The notes: generated by a model from the letters alone, not told the origin. Shown: positions 7,680 to 16,857, numbered from the stretch's first letter. The stretch is 64,000 bases of DNA from Salinibacter sp. 10B (GCF_002954405.1 NZ_MQWC01000004.1:1973909-2037908); one strand, 5' to 3'. A program made the numbers and translations.

Positions 7680-9662
7680 TCAGTTCTGTGATGAGGAGGA
7701 GCTCGTGCTCGACGTCTCCGTCGCACTCCAGGTATTGTTGTTCGGATTCACGTCCGGGAGCAGCTGGTTCGGGTCGAGCTGCACCTGCTGGAGCGTGCGG
7801 TCCGTAAACGTGAGGGTGTGAGTGTCCTTCGTGAAGAAGGCTTCCGCCGGAATGCGCTTCTGACTAGAGGACCCGTCCTCAAAGCGGAGCTGCACCGTCA
7901 TCGGAAGCATCAGCTCTTTCTTCTGCTCAAGCGTAACCGTCGTCGTGTCGCCGGTCGCCACGTTGGCCACGGCGTGGTCGACATCGTCGGTCTCGTAGAA
8001 CCAACTGCGCCAGAACCAGTCCAGGTCTTCCCCCGCCACGTCCTCGATGGTGCGGAAGAAGTCGGCGGGCTTCGGGTGCTTGTAGGCCCAACGGTCGAAG
8101 AAGGCACGGAACGCTCGATCGAAGCGCTCCGGCCCCACCACGTACTCTCGGAGCAGCATGAGGCCGTTGGCGGGCTTGTAATAGGCGAGAAAGCCGAGCG
8201 CCTGGTCGCGGATGTGGTCCGCGTACGTCATCACGGGCTGGTCGGAGAAGGGCGACGACGCAAACCGCTGGCCGAGCACGCGCGAGACCTGCTGTAGGCT
8301 CTGCCGGTTGCTGTTGTCGTAGAAGGCATCCTCCGAGTACTGATTCATGAACGTGTTGAGCCCCTCGTCCATCCAGGCCCAGCGTCGCTCATCCGATCCC
8401 ACGACCATCGGGAACCACGTGTGACCAAACTCATGGTCGGTGACGCCGAAGAGACCTTTCCCCCGCGACTCCACGTCGCAGAACATAATCTGTGGATACT
8501 CCATTCCGGCCACGACTCCCGCCACGTTAATGGCGTTCGGATACGGATACGGCGCCAGGAAATCGGAGTAAAATTCGACGGAGTGCTGCACGTACTCGGT
8601 CGACTCCTCCCACCCGGGGTTCTTCTCGGTTCCAAGCCCTTCCTTCGGGTAGAAGGACTGGGCCAGAACCGTACGCTCACCGGTTTTCGCCTGTGCCGCA
8701 TCCCAAATGAAGGCCTGCGAGGCCGCCCAGGAGAAGTCGCGCACCTCCTCGGCCTTGTACTCCCAGGTCAGCGGACCATTGCCGTCGGGGCGCGTATCCG
8801 CGTCGCCCACCTCGTCCTGCGACACGATCATAACCGTCTCCCGGCTCTGACGGGCCTTCTCCAGACGCGATCGCTGCTGCTGGGTCAGGACCTCTTCCGG
8901 ATTCTGAAGCTGGCCAGTAGCCGCAACAATCATGTTGCGCGGCACCGTGATGTTGACGTTGAAGGTGCCGTACTCCAGGTAGTACTCGCCTTGTCCCAGG
9001 TAGGGCAGCGCGTTCCAGCCATTCACGTCGTCGTGTACATACATCCGCGGATACCACTGTGCAAGCTGGTACACGGTGCCCTGCTCCACGTCGAGAATGC
9101 CGTGACGGTCGGCCCCAAACTCAGGAATCTGGAAACTCCAATCGATGGTGAGCGTGAGGGTGCCGCCATTGGCCGACAGCGCCTCCCTCAACGGCACGAG
9201 AAGGCGCGTCCCATGCACAGCGTAGTCGGGGGAGACGGTGTCCCCGTTGCGCGTGACCTGCACATTCGACAACTCATAGCCCGCCCCTTCGAAAAAGCCG
9301 CTAAACCGGGCGTCGGATGGGACGACCCGCGCCCCCCGACTGTCGGGCTTAAAGTAGTTTTGCTCCAACTGCACCCAGAGTCGTTCCAGCTCCTTCGGCG
9401 AGTTGTTCGTATACGTGATCGTCTGCTGGCCCGTAAGCCGGTTGTTGGCCGTGTCGAGCTCGACATCGATCTGATAATCCGCCTCGTTCTGCCAGTACTG
9501 ATCGCCGGGCCGGCCATCGGCGGCGCGATACTCGTTGGGATCGGGCAGGTCGAGGGGTTCAAAGGATTCGAGGTTGTGCTGAGGCACAGTCTGGCCGAGG
9601 GCGGGTCCGGCAAGAAGCAGCCCCACCACGGTCCAGAGAGCAGCGCGGAGGGTATCAGTCAT
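7680..9662 (-). CDS. Secreted M1-family zinc metallopeptidase
   Basis: A 660-residue protein with a signal peptide (hydrophobic core WTVVGLLLAGPALG, cleavage after about residue 25). It has an N-terminal beta-sandwich (aminopeptidase N-like) and the zinc site HEFGHTWFPMVVGSDERRWAWMDE, written here as the ligands HExxH at about residue 408 plus the downstream Glu of the WMDEG motif. The gluzincin fold and following helices continue to a Ser/Thr-rich tail ending in SSSSSQN. It probably trims peptides in the periplasm or outside the cell. A second in-frame ATG at 9674 adds only four residues. It is read alone, from just beyond a MITE at 9797-9955. Confidence 0.9.
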   Translation of the reverse strand: MTDTLRAALWTVVGLLLAGPALGQTVPQHNLESFEPLDLPDPNEYRAADGRPGDQYWQNEADYQIDVELDTANNRLTGQQTITYTNNSPKELERLWVQLEQNYFKPDSRGARVVPSDARFSGFFEGAGYELSNVQVTRNGDTVSPDYAVHGTRLLVPLREALSANGGTLTLTIDWSFQIPEFGADRHGILDVEQGTVYQLAQWYPRMYVHDDVNGWNALPYLGQGEYYLEYGTFNVNITVPRNMIVAATGQLQNPEEVLTQQQRSRLEKARQSRETVMIVSQDEVGDADTRPDGNGPLTWEYKAEEVRDFSWAASQAFIWDAAQAKTGERTVLAQSFYPKEGLGTEKNPGWEESTEYVQHSVEFYSDFLAPYPYPNAINVAGVVAGMEYPQIMFCDVESRGKGLFGVTDHEFGHTWFPMVVGSDERRWAWMDEGLNTFMNQYSEDAFYDNSNRQSLQQVSRVLGQRFASSPFSDQPVMTYADHIRDQALGFLAYYKPANGLMLLREYVVGPERFDRAFRAFFDRWAYKHPKPADFFRTIEDVAGEDLDWFWRSWFYETDDVDHAVANVATGDTTTVTLEQKKELMLPMTVQLRFEDGSSSQKRIPAEAFFTKDTHTLTFTDRTLQQVQLDPNQLLPDVNPNNNTWSATETSSTSSSSSQN

Positions 9663-9793
9663 GGCGAGAGACACATCGAGAAAAGAGCGAAAGCGCGTCT
9701 TCCAATGTAAGCGCTTCTTTTCTCAATTGGAACGAAGAGCGGGTTAAAGGACGAGGAACCCTCTCCCTCAGCAGTCTCCTTCCGCCAAGGCCC

Positions 9794-9958
9794 TTAGAGA
9801 CTGTTTTGATTTTTGGCCGGATTGAAAATCGCAGAGGTGTTTCGCCGACCTGAGGAGACCGTTCATAGTTCGGAAGCCCCTAACAGAGAGATTTCGACGA
9901 CCTGCGGTCGTTACGCTCAGCCTGAAATGCGATCGTGTGAAATCAAAACAGTCTCTTA
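9794..9958. repeat. MITE-like element, family 2, intact copy with TTA target duplication
   Basis: The 159-bp element at 9797-9955 has perfect terminal inverted repeats GAGACTGTTTTGATTT and is flanked on both sides by TTA. It has no coding capacity. Relatives are at 17641-17771, 37460-37619 and (decayed) 5961-6118. Ends of this form with a 3-bp TNA duplication resemble the IS1031 subgroup of the IS5 family, from which it could be mobilised in trans (inference). It lies upstream of the M1 peptidase, between two leftward genes. Confidence 0.85.
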
Positions 9959-9982
9959 GTCCCCGCGCCCACACGCCTCCGT

Positions 9983-10438
9983 TCAGGTGATCTTGTCAAA
10001 GATCATCCGCATCTCGCGGCGGAGCTGCTCGGGAAGCGTGGTCGACACGTCCCCAACCGTGAGCGTTACCGTTCCGGTTTCGGCCATCGTGAGAAAGTCC
10101 TCTTGCGTAACGTACACCTTGGTGGGCCCGACGCCATCGTCCGGGCGGTTGACCTCCAGAATTCGCAGCGACTGGTCCCCGTACGTCAGTGAGATCTCGT
10201 CCTCGGGATCTGCTCCAATGAGACTGAGCACCCAGCGGGTAGCGGTATCTGTCGCCTCGATGCCCATGGCCCGCACCGAGAGGCCGTCGGCCACACTGTG
10301 CGGCTGGGCCGTAAGCGTCATTTGCTCGCCATCCGCCCCCTCTACTGTCGTCACGTTCTCGGACTGGGCCGCGGCGGGCAATGCACACAGGCCGAACACT
10401 CCGATGAGGAAAAACAATCGCAGACGAAGTAGGGGCAT
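9983..10438 (-). CDS. Secreted hypothetical protein, 151 aa
   Basis: It starts with a clear signal peptide (LRLRLFFLIGVFGLCALPAAA, cut near AQS). The mature part is a small beta-rich domain with a repeated T-V-T-L pattern (TGTVTLTVGDVSTTLP) and a short C-terminal helix (LRREMRMIFDKI). No family is recognised. The ATG at 10438 gives the signal peptide directly; the longer frame upstream has no support. It follows the DivIVA-domain gene in the same direction after about 100 bp, so it may be co-transcribed. Confidence 0.7.
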   Translation of the reverse strand: MPLLRLRLFFLIGVFGLCALPAAAQSENVTTVEGADGEQMTLTAQPHSVADGLSVRAMGIEATDTATRWVLSLIGADPEDEISLTYGDQSLRILEVNRPDDGVGPTKVYVTQEDFLTMAETGTVTLTVGDVSTTLPEQLRREMRMIFDKIT

Positions 10439-10537
10439 GAGCACAGTGGTGTTGTGGAAAGCCGACGCAGCTATAAAACGCCGAACCCACACAGACGTTC
10501 GGCATCGGCCACTGCGCACCTCCAAATCCAGGCGTCG

Positions 10538-11287
10538 CTACGCCTGTCCCGTCTCGTCGAAGACGTCCCAAATCCGCTCCATCTCGTCCGTCGGGGGACT
10601 CTCGTCCTCCTCATCGGTGGATGCCGACGTGGAGGACGAGCTTTCGGACGGCCCCATGCCTTGCACGTCCTCCTTGATGGCCTCAAACTGGGACTCGCTC
10701 GCCGACGGTTCGTCGTCGGTCTCCTCATCTACCGCCTCTGAGGCCTCCTCCGCCGATGCGGTGTCTTCGGTCTCCGGAAGCCGGTTCGGAAAAAGGGAGT
10801 CGACCCATTCCTCCGTCGATTTCTCCTCGCTGGACGCCGCCTCGCCATTTGTTGTACTTGAGGCCTCGCCCCCCGACGCCGGAGCGGATTCGGGGGAAAG
10901 CGCCGACAGGGCCTCCTGCTCCTTCTGAAGAGCATCCTGCAAGCGCCGAGCCACCGCTTGCAGTTTGGCCTCCTTCTGTTCGACTCGGTCTCGCTTCTCC
11001 TCCAGCTTCTGCTCGCGCTCATCGAGCTGCTTTTCTCTGGCATCGACCGCTTCCTGCTGTTCCTTAATCTCCTTCCTCTCCTCCTCGGCACGCGCCCGAG
11101 CCTTCTGGACCTTGTCGGCCGTGTCGCCAATCTCGTCGATCTTACTCTGCAATTTCTGGACACGACGCTGCATTTCACTCCATCGATCGGCCACCTCACC
11201 AAGGAATGACTGCACCTCCTCCTCGTCGAGACCGCGGAGACTTTGGGAAAATGAACGGTTGCGAATATCGGCTGATGTGAGTTCCAT
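10538..11287 (-). CDS. DivIVA-domain protein with coiled coil and acidic tail
   Basis: The N-terminus matches the DivIVA/GpsB membrane-binding domain: LTSADIRNRSFSQSLRGL, then DEEEVQSFLGEVADRW. A charged coiled coil follows (about residues 45-145, with strong KxxxxxREKQLDEREQKL heptads). The C-terminal 100 residues are a Ser/Glu-rich disordered linker ending in a short conserved-looking segment EMERIWDVFDETG. DivIVA proteins bind curved membrane and recruit division or growth factors; the partner here is unknown. Total 249 residues. The start was placed at the ATG that begins the domain. Confidence 0.8.
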   Translation of the reverse strand: MELTSADIRNRSFSQSLRGLDEEEVQSFLGEVADRWSEMQRRVQKLQSKIDEIGDTADKVQKARARAEEERKEIKEQQEAVDAREKQLDEREQKLEEKRDRVEQKEAKLQAVARRLQDALQKEQEALSALSPESAPASGGEASSTTNGEAASSEEKSTEEWVDSLFPNRLPETEDTASAEEASEAVDEETDDEPSASESQFEAIKEDVQGMGPSESSSSTSASTDEEDESPPTDEMERIWDVFDETGQA

Positions 11288-11673
11288 GAACTGAAAATGG
11301 GGAGTCGTGAAGGGCACGGCAGTCGGGGATCACGTTCACAACACAAAAATCGTGCAGGAGCTGGCCACTCGGTTCCCCCGACCCATTGGCCGATTTTTGC
11401 AGGCAAAACCGCCTCTGCTTCCCTTCGTCTTTACGCTTCGTTTCAAAATTTCACGTCTCCGTAACCGATGCAAATCTGCTTTGCCCCACAAGGCGCGGCT
11501 GGAGCACGTGGTCGCTCAGGTCGGGCGTCCACCACCGCCCCCCCATCCGCATTGGATCCCGCTCCCTCGACGCGATGCCAATCTGTGCCGGCCTCGCCCG
11601 CACCGGATTGACAAGCTCGATAGCGGTAAATACCCTACACGTCCTCGTCCCTTTCGAATCTGGTTTATTCTCC
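11288..11673. other. Divergent intergenic region, no gene seen
   Basis: The 386-bp gap lies between the leftward DivIVA-domain gene and the rightward 119-aa gene, so it should hold both promoters. It has no long open frame with coding character and no convincing hairpin-plus-T-run or box motif. The stretch nearest the DivIVA-domain gene is relatively AT-rich around 11340-11400. Confidence 0.5.
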
Positions 11674-12033
11674 ATGCCGTCTTTCGACCTAGAAAATTTC
11701 ACGCATCGCCTCCTTGCGGAATCTCTGTTCTACGACCTCGAGTACGGGCTCATTGGTAGTGTGAGCCTCATCGACGCCGACGCCGAAAAAGAGCGGTACA
11801 TCGTCTCGTTCATGCCCAACGACGGCACATACATGATTGAAGAGGCCACGGCGTGGGAAAATCCGCCCGAATTGGAGGACGAGGAGGACGTGGCCTATGC
11901 CCTCGCTACGGAAAGTACGGTCCACGGCACCTACGACATTCCGGAAGTGGCCGCCAACGCGACGCTCAGCCTCGCCCGTGAGCACGACCTCTTGCCCAGC
12001 GTCACGGTACTATTTGAAGACGAGGAATTATAA
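11674..12033 (+). CDS. Hypothetical acidic protein, 119 aa
   Basis: Not recognised. Very acidic and soluble, with helix FDLENFTHRLLAESLFYDL at the N-terminus, then beta-strands IGSVSLIDADAEKERYIVSF, an Asp/Glu cluster (PELEDEEDVAYALA) and a C-terminal strand VTVLFEDEEL. The ATG at 11674 starts the region with good codon character. Its composition is like the 133-aa protein at 62112, but no sequence similarity is claimed. A small membrane-protein gene follows 130 bp downstream. Confidence 0.6.
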   Translation: MPSFDLENFTHRLLAESLFYDLEYGLIGSVSLIDADAEKERYIVSFMPNDGTYMIEEATAWENPPELEDEEDVAYALATESTVHGTYDIPEVAANATLSLAREHDLLPSVTVLFEDEEL

Positions 12034-12163
12034 CACTGTCGTGATGCCCGCCCCGCTAATCAGGAAATCTGCGACCCGGACGCCTCGTTTGCTCCACCGG
12101 AGCTCTCGTTGCCTTCTGCGATGATTGGACATTGCGCTTCCGTCTTCAAGCACATCCCCCGCT

Positions 12164-12424
12164 ATGCACACCGACCTTGACGCCGAAACGGCCGCCAAAC
12201 ACTATCAAAAGTGGAAATCTCTCGCGCCTCTCGGACTCGTGACTGTGGGACTCGGGGCAAGCCTAATCGGACAGTCAGCCATTCTCAAGTCCAAACGAAC
12301 GTCGACCTGGAAATGGGTGGCCCTCGGGACTGTGAGCCTCGCGGTCTTGAATGCAGGCCTCTGCTTGTTCGGGGACGCGGTGAAGCATCGGGCCCTCTAC
12401 GAGTGGACTGAGCGACAGCCATGA
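12164..12424 (+). CDS. Small membrane protein with two transmembrane segments, 86 aa
   Basis: A short acidic N-terminus (MHTDLDAETAAKHYQKW) is followed by two hydrophobic helices (LAPLGLVTVGLGASLIGQSA and WVALGTVSLAVLNAGLCLFG) joined by a basic loop KSKRTSTW. That loop should face the cytoplasm by the positive-inside rule. Function is unknown. It lies 230 bp upstream of the UPF0014 permease gene in the same direction, but I see no basis for calling it a subunit. Confidence 0.6.
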   Translation: MHTDLDAETAAKHYQKWKSLAPLGLVTVGLGASLIGQSAILKSKRTSTWKWVALGTVSLAVLNAGLCLFGDAVKHRALYEWTERQP

Positions 12425-12656
12425 ACCGTGAAGCGGAACTGCCCACAAACAGCGCACTCACGCATCACGTCTTGTCCCTCAGGACTCAGCCTTCCGAGCC
12501 CGTTGAAATAGGGGCGTTCCCTCCGTCGGGGCTTGAAACCAGCGGGGTCGAGCGCCCCCCTCCTGCCCTAGATGCCGACTGTGGTCTGCCGTCCACCGTC
12601 GGGTAACATACGAGCACGCAGGCTGCCCCCTTGATTCGAATCAGACGCCTCCGACT

Positions 12657-13490
12657 ATGTCGTTTTGGTCTACCCTCACCGACGTGTGGGCGCAGGCACA
12701 AGAGCCTGTGGTGCTCGAGGGTCTCGTGCAGGTTGGGGCAGCGTCGCTGCTCGCCCTCCTCGTGATCGGACTCTCGTGGGGACGGCGGCTCGAGCTCGAA
12801 ACGGAGCTGAGCACGGCCTTCGTGCGCGGCTTCGTGCAGATCGTCGCGGTCGGATTGCTCATCGGCGTGCTGCTTACGGTGCCACTGGGCTGGAGCGCTC
12901 TCATTCTGCTTGGCATGGTGGGCGGGGCCACGTGGATCTCGAAGCAGCGGGGAGAGGGGCTGCCGCAGGTGACGTGGATCTCGCTTCTCTCTATTGGCGT
13001 GGGCGCCGGACTGACCATCGTGCTCATGACGGCCGCCGGGGCAATTGAGGCCACTGTGCGCAGCCTCGTCCCAGTGGGCAGCATGGTGATCGCCAATGCG
13101 ATGAAAATCAACGGCCTCGCGCTGGATCGCTTCAAAGAAGAGGTGACCGCCAACCGGGACGTGATCGAAATGGGGTTGGCCCTGGGCGGCCCGCCGCAAC
13201 GCGTGTTGGCGCCCCACGTGCGGGACAGCGTCCGATCGGCTCTCATCCCTGTGGTTGACTCCCTAAAGAGCCTCGGCTGGGTCTGGATTCCCGGCATCAT
13301 GGCGGGCATGATTCTCGCGGGCGACAACCCGATATACGCTGCGCTCTACCAGTTCGTCATCATGGCCATGATCTTTGCCGCGGGGGGGCTCACGAGCCTG
13401 CTCAGCAGTGGGCTGATGGGGCGCGCCGTTATGACCGACGCCGAGCAGCTTGCCTTCGGGAGGCCAACAAGCCAATCCGCCGGTTCATGA
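12657..13490 (+). CDS. UPF0014 (FetB/YbbM) family ABC-type permease
   Basis: A 277-residue membrane protein with about seven hydrophobic segments and the UPF0014 core: QIVAVGLLIGVLL, then PVGSMVIANAMKINGLALDR, then GLALGGPPQRV. E. coli FetB with its ATPase FetA exports iron; plant relatives are linked to aluminium tolerance. No FetA-like ATPase is adjacent here, so the partner must be encoded elsewhere or the substrate path differs. It is followed by nfeD 112 bp downstream, but co-function is not implied. Confidence 0.85.
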   Translation: MSFWSTLTDVWAQAQEPVVLEGLVQVGAASLLALLVIGLSWGRRLELETELSTAFVRGFVQIVAVGLLIGVLLTVPLGWSALILLGMVGGATWISKQRGEGLPQVTWISLLSIGVGAGLTIVLMTAAGAIEATVRSLVPVGSMVIANAMKINGLALDRFKEEVTANRDVIEMGLALGGPPQRVLAPHVRDSVRSALIPVVDSLKSLGWVWIPGIMAGMILAGDNPIYAALYQFVIMAMIFAAGGLTSLLSSGLMGRAVMTDAEQLAFGRPTSQSAGS

Positions 13491-13602
13491 GAAACCACTT
13501 CCGCTCCTCGAAAACGAACTTGTCCCTCCCTGATACGTCTCTTATCCTACCCATGCCGGTGACGGAACCGGTTCCTCTTGCATCCACCCTTCACCTCTGG
13601 CC

Positions 13603-14193
13603 ATGGACCTGGATCCGACCCTTCTAACCTGGGCCTTTGTCGTCGGCGGCCTCCTGCTGATGGCGGTGGAGACGGTGCTGCCCGGCGGTGTGGCCGGCTT
13701 CCTCGGGATCGGCGGGCTCGTGATTGCAGGACTTCGGGCGCTGGGCCTTCTCATCAATCCCTGGACGGCGATCATCACGTGGGCCTTTTTGTCCGTCGCC
13801 CTCACCATCGCGCTGCGCCCGCTGGCCATGCGCTTCATCCAGGGCGACATTTCGCTATCCCTCACCGACGAGGACGCGGAGGCAATGGGGCAGACGGTGC
13901 CCGTCCTCAGTGAGGTGACTGAAGACGAGCCGGGCCGCATCCGATTCCGGGGCGCAGAGTGGGATGCTCGCACCGTAGACGGCACGCTGCCCGAAGGGGC
14001 CGACGCCACACTCCTCTACCGCGACAACCTCACGTGGATCGTAAAGGCAGCCGACGACTCCGACCTCGACGCGGAGCTTTCGGAGGCCACCGGCAAAGAC
14101 CTTTCCGCCCCTGGTACATCCGACGCTCGCAACGAGAGCACGCCTCCCGATTCCGGTCTCGACTACGATCCGTCCGCCCGCGTGCAAGAGTAA
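13603..14193 (+). CDS. NfeD-family membrane protein
   Basis: A 196-residue protein with closely packed N-terminal hydrophobic segments (LTWAFVVGGLLLMAVETVLPG; AGFLGIGGLVIAGLRALGLLI; AFLSVALTIALRPLA). An OB-fold-like soluble domain (about 85-150: VLSEVTEDEPGRIRFRGAEWDAR ... DATLLYRDNLTWIVKA) and an acidic disordered tail follow. NfeD proteins work with SPFH/stomatin proteins in membrane microdomains, and two SPFH genes follow immediately. This is the standard NfeD-stomatin linkage. The long ClpP-like protease domain of NfeD1a proteins is absent. Confidence 0.85.
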   Translation: MDLDPTLLTWAFVVGGLLLMAVETVLPGGVAGFLGIGGLVIAGLRALGLLINPWTAIITWAFLSVALTIALRPLAMRFIQGDISLSLTDEDAEAMGQTVPVLSEVTEDEPGRIRFRGAEWDARTVDGTLPEGADATLLYRDNLTWIVKAADDSDLDAELSEATGKDLSAPGTSDARNESTPPDSGLDYDPSARVQE

Positions 14194-14198
14194 CGATT

Positions 14199-14245
14199 GT
14201 ATTGCGTACTGCGTATTCCGTCCAACTCCGGATCCTACGCAATAC
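14199..14245. repeat. Short inverted repeat GTATTGCGTA / TACGCAATAC
   Basis: Perfect 10-bp arms at 14199-14208 and 14236-14245 enclose a 27-bp centre that holds a further GCGTATTCCG. It lies between nfeD and the first SPFH gene. A related dyad lies just after the polB stop at 33618-33678. There is no T-run, so it is a repeat or RNA-processing element rather than a clear terminator. Confidence 0.6.
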
Positions 14246-14325
14246 GACTATAGACTCGTCCGGCGCCTCAAGCGAGACCGTTGGCTCCCCATTTCGCTGA
14301 CTCCCTGTCCCTTTTCTCTATTCCC

Positions 14326-15240
14326 ATGTGGACCCTCCTTCTGCTCGTTCTCGCCGTCACCTTCTTCATCATCTACCACACGTTCATCATCGTGGAGATG
14401 CGGGAAGAGGTCATTCTGGAGCGTTTCGGCAAGTACCACGATACACTCACGCCCGGCTTTCATTTCGTGATTCCATTTGTGGACCGCGTGGCCTACCGAC
14501 AGGAGACGCGCGAGCAGGTGCTCGACGTGCCGCACCAGAAGTGTATTACCAAGGACAACATTGAGGTGGATGTGGACGGCCTCGTGTACCTGAAGGTAAT
14601 GGATTCCTACAAGGCCAGCTACGGCATCAACGACTATCGGCTGGCGGCCGTGAACCTGGCACAGACGACGATGCGGAGCGAGGTCGGTAAGATCACGCTC
14701 GACGACACGTTCAGCGAACGGGACGCGATGAACGAGGCCATTGTGAAGGAACTGGACAAGGCTTCCGATCCATGGGGCGTGAAGGTGATGCGGTACGAAC
14801 TCAAGGACATCCAGCCGGCCGAGGACATCGTGCGCACGATGGAGAAACAGATGGAGGCCGAGCGTGAAAAGCGGGCCGAGATTACGGAATCGAGCGGGGA
14901 GCGGGACGCACGCATTAACGTGTCGGAAGGGGAGCAACAGGAGTCGATCCTGCTGTCAGAAGGTCGGCGACAGCAGCGCATCAACGAAGCGGAGGGCGAC
15001 GCCCGCGAGATGGAACTCATCGCCGAAGCAACGGCCAACGGCATCGAGCGCATCGCCGACGCTATTTCGCAGCCCGGGGGCTCGCTGGCCGTAAAGATGC
15101 GTCTCACGGAGCAGTTCATCGACCGCCTCGGCGACGTCATCGACGGCGCGAACGTGAGCGTCCTCCCGATGGATGCCGCCAATATGCGATCCTTCTTTGA
15201 GGGTGCCTCTGAGGTGACGAATCCGATTCGGAAGGAGTGA
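14326..15240 (+). CDS. SPFH/Band 7 (stomatin/paraslipin) protein 1
   Basis: A 304-residue protein with an N-terminal membrane anchor (LLLLVLAVTFFIIYHTFIIV), then the SPFH domain (EEVILERFGKYHDTLTPGFHFVIPF ... DVDGLVYLKV) and a long charged coiled coil (about 170-260, EREKRAEITESSGERDA). Such proteins form oligomeric cages or rafts that scaffold membrane proteases and transporters. The ATG at 14326 was chosen; an in-frame TTG at 14281 is unlikely. It forms an apparent unit with nfeD and the second SPFH gene. Confidence 0.9.
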   Translation: MWTLLLLVLAVTFFIIYHTFIIVEMREEVILERFGKYHDTLTPGFHFVIPFVDRVAYRQETREQVLDVPHQKCITKDNIEVDVDGLVYLKVMDSYKASYGINDYRLAAVNLAQTTMRSEVGKITLDDTFSERDAMNEAIVKELDKASDPWGVKVMRYELKDIQPAEDIVRTMEKQMEAEREKRAEITESSGERDARINVSEGEQQESILLSEGRRQQRINEAEGDAREMELIAEATANGIERIADAISQPGGSLAVKMRLTEQFIDRLGDVIDGANVSVLPMDAANMRSFFEGASEVTNPIRKE

Positions 15241-15330
15241 TTCCCACTTGAGCGTGGAGGCGTGGGAGCACGGGAGGAGAGAGCAGAGATGAGGAGCATA
15301 TCCGATTCAGCCAAAGCCTCTTTTGCAGCC

Positions 15331-15744
15331 ATGGCGATTCAAGAGTTCAGAGAATTGCGCGTGTACCAACACTCACACGAGGTTGCCATGCAGATTTTTG
15401 AGCTGTCGAAAGACTGGCCGAAAGAAGCCCCCTACTCTTTAACGGATCAAATTCGACGGTCGTCGCGATCCGTGTGCGCAAACATTGCCGAAGCGTGGCG
15501 CAAGCGCCGATACGAAAAGCACTTCGTCAGCAAGCGCTCGGATGCAGATGCAGAAGCGGCGGAAACACGAACGTGGCTCCAGTTCGGCCGTGATTGCAGC
15601 TATCTCGATCGCGAGTCTTTCGATAAACTCGACTCCACATACGACCGAATTTGCGGCGGTCTCGTGAATATGATGCAGAACCCTGCTCCCTGGTGCCGCC
15701 CGAGCAAGACGCACGCCCCCAACATCTCGTACGATCTCTCTTGA
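15331..15744 (+). CDS. Four-helix-bundle protein (23S rRNA intervening-sequence family)
   Basis: A 137-residue protein with the family pattern: FRELRVYQHSHEVAMQIFEL, then the loop TDQIRRSSRSVCANIAEAW, then FVSKRSDADAEAAETRTWL and YDRICGGLVNMM. These proteins were first seen encoded in rRNA intervening sequences but are usually chromosomal singletons, as here. Their biochemical role is unknown. The ATG at 15331 matches the usual start. It lies between the two SPFH genes in the same direction, and a broken second member is at 45048-45419. Confidence 0.85.
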   Translation: MAIQEFRELRVYQHSHEVAMQIFELSKDWPKEAPYSLTDQIRRSSRSVCANIAEAWRKRRYEKHFVSKRSDADAEAAETRTWLQFGRDCSYLDRESFDKLDSTYDRICGGLVNMMQNPAPWCRPSKTHAPNISYDLS

Positions 15745-15834
15745 CTTCCACGCTCCCTCTACTCCCAATCCCCATACGGGACCGGCACCGACGTTCTTTG
15801 CACCTATCTCCCTCCAACTCAGCTCAACCCTGTC

Positions 15835-16830
15835 ATGGAATTGTTCACCGCCCTCAACAACGCCAGCCTCGGCATTCTCGCCCTGCTGGCCCTGTACGTT
15901 GCCTACAAATTTCTGCGTGCCATCCGGTTCGTGCCACAGCAGCGGGCCTACGTCGTGGAGCGCCTCGGCAACTACCACAAGACGCTGGAAGCGGGCTTTC
16001 ACGCCCTCATTCCCTTCATCGACAAGGTGAAGTACACGCACGACCTTCGTGAGCAAGCCATCCCGGTCGAGCCGCAGGAGTGCTTCACGGAGGATAACGT
16101 GCGCGTGGAGGTCGACGGCGTCATTTACCTCAGCGTGACCAATCCCGTGAACGCCAGCTACGGCGTGACGGACTTCAACCGTGCGGCCATTCAACTGGCC
16201 CAGACCACCACGCGCTCGGTGATCGGTCGGATGGAGTTGGACACGACCTTCCAGGAGCGGGCCGCCATCAGCCGAGCCGTCGTGGAGGTGCTGAGCGAGG
16301 TAGAGCAGGCGTGGGGCATCAAGGTGCACCGCTACGAGATCAAGAACATCGACCCGCCGCGGACGGTGCAGAAGGCGATGGAGCGGCAAATGACGGCCGA
16401 GCGCGAGCGTCGTGCCACGGTGGCTCGGTCGGAAGGGAAGCAGCAGTCCACCGTCAACGACGCGCAAGGGGAAAAGCAGGAACTTATCAATCAGTCCGAG
16501 GGCGAGAAGCAGCGCCGGATCAATGAGGCCGAGGGCCGCGCCAAGGAGATCGAGGCGATTGCTGAAGCGACGGCGGAAGCGATCGAGCGCGTGGCGGGTG
16601 CCGTGTCGGCCCCCGGTGGCGAGGAAGCGGTGAAGCTGCGCCTGGCCGAACAGTACCTGCAGACGATTGCCAAGCTGGGGAAGAAGGAAAACGAGGTGCT
16701 TCTGCCGGCCGACCTCACACGTTACGAGTCGGTCATCGACGGCCTGTCCCTCGACGAGTTTACGCTGCGAGCAGACGAGGAGCCCTCTCGGCCTGCAGGA
16801 GATGGAGCCCCGGAGCCCGACGAGAGCTGA
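15835..16830 (+). CDS. SPFH/Band 7 (stomatin/paraslipin) protein 2
   Basis: A 331-residue paralogue of the protein at 14326. It has a membrane anchor (LGILALLALYVAYKFL), the SPFH domain (QQRAYVVERLGNYHKTLEAGFHALIPF ... VEVDGVIYLSVTNP), a coiled coil of ERERR and EGKQQ repeats (about 185-260), and an acidic tail (ADEEPSRPAGDGAPEPDES). Paired slipins may hetero-oligomerise; this is inference from adjacency and similarity. The C-terminus converges on lptE, with 27 bp between the stop codons. Confidence 0.9.
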   Translation: MELFTALNNASLGILALLALYVAYKFLRAIRFVPQQRAYVVERLGNYHKTLEAGFHALIPFIDKVKYTHDLREQAIPVEPQECFTEDNVRVEVDGVIYLSVTNPVNASYGVTDFNRAAIQLAQTTTRSVIGRMELDTTFQERAAISRAVVEVLSEVEQAWGIKVHRYEIKNIDPPRTVQKAMERQMTAERERRATVARSEGKQQSTVNDAQGEKQELINQSEGEKQRRINEAEGRAKEIEAIAEATAEAIERVAGAVSAPGGEEAVKLRLAEQYLQTIAKLGKKENEVLLPADLTRYESVIDGLSLDEFTLRADEEPSRPAGDGAPEPDES

Positions 16831-16857
16831 GATCAGCGCTGGCGAACGAGGAAAACT

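Noticed and set aside
12421-12606. A 61-codon frame after the two-helix miniprotein
   Set aside because: No hydrophobic or structured segment, Pro/Ser-rich, and no codon bias; probably intergenic.
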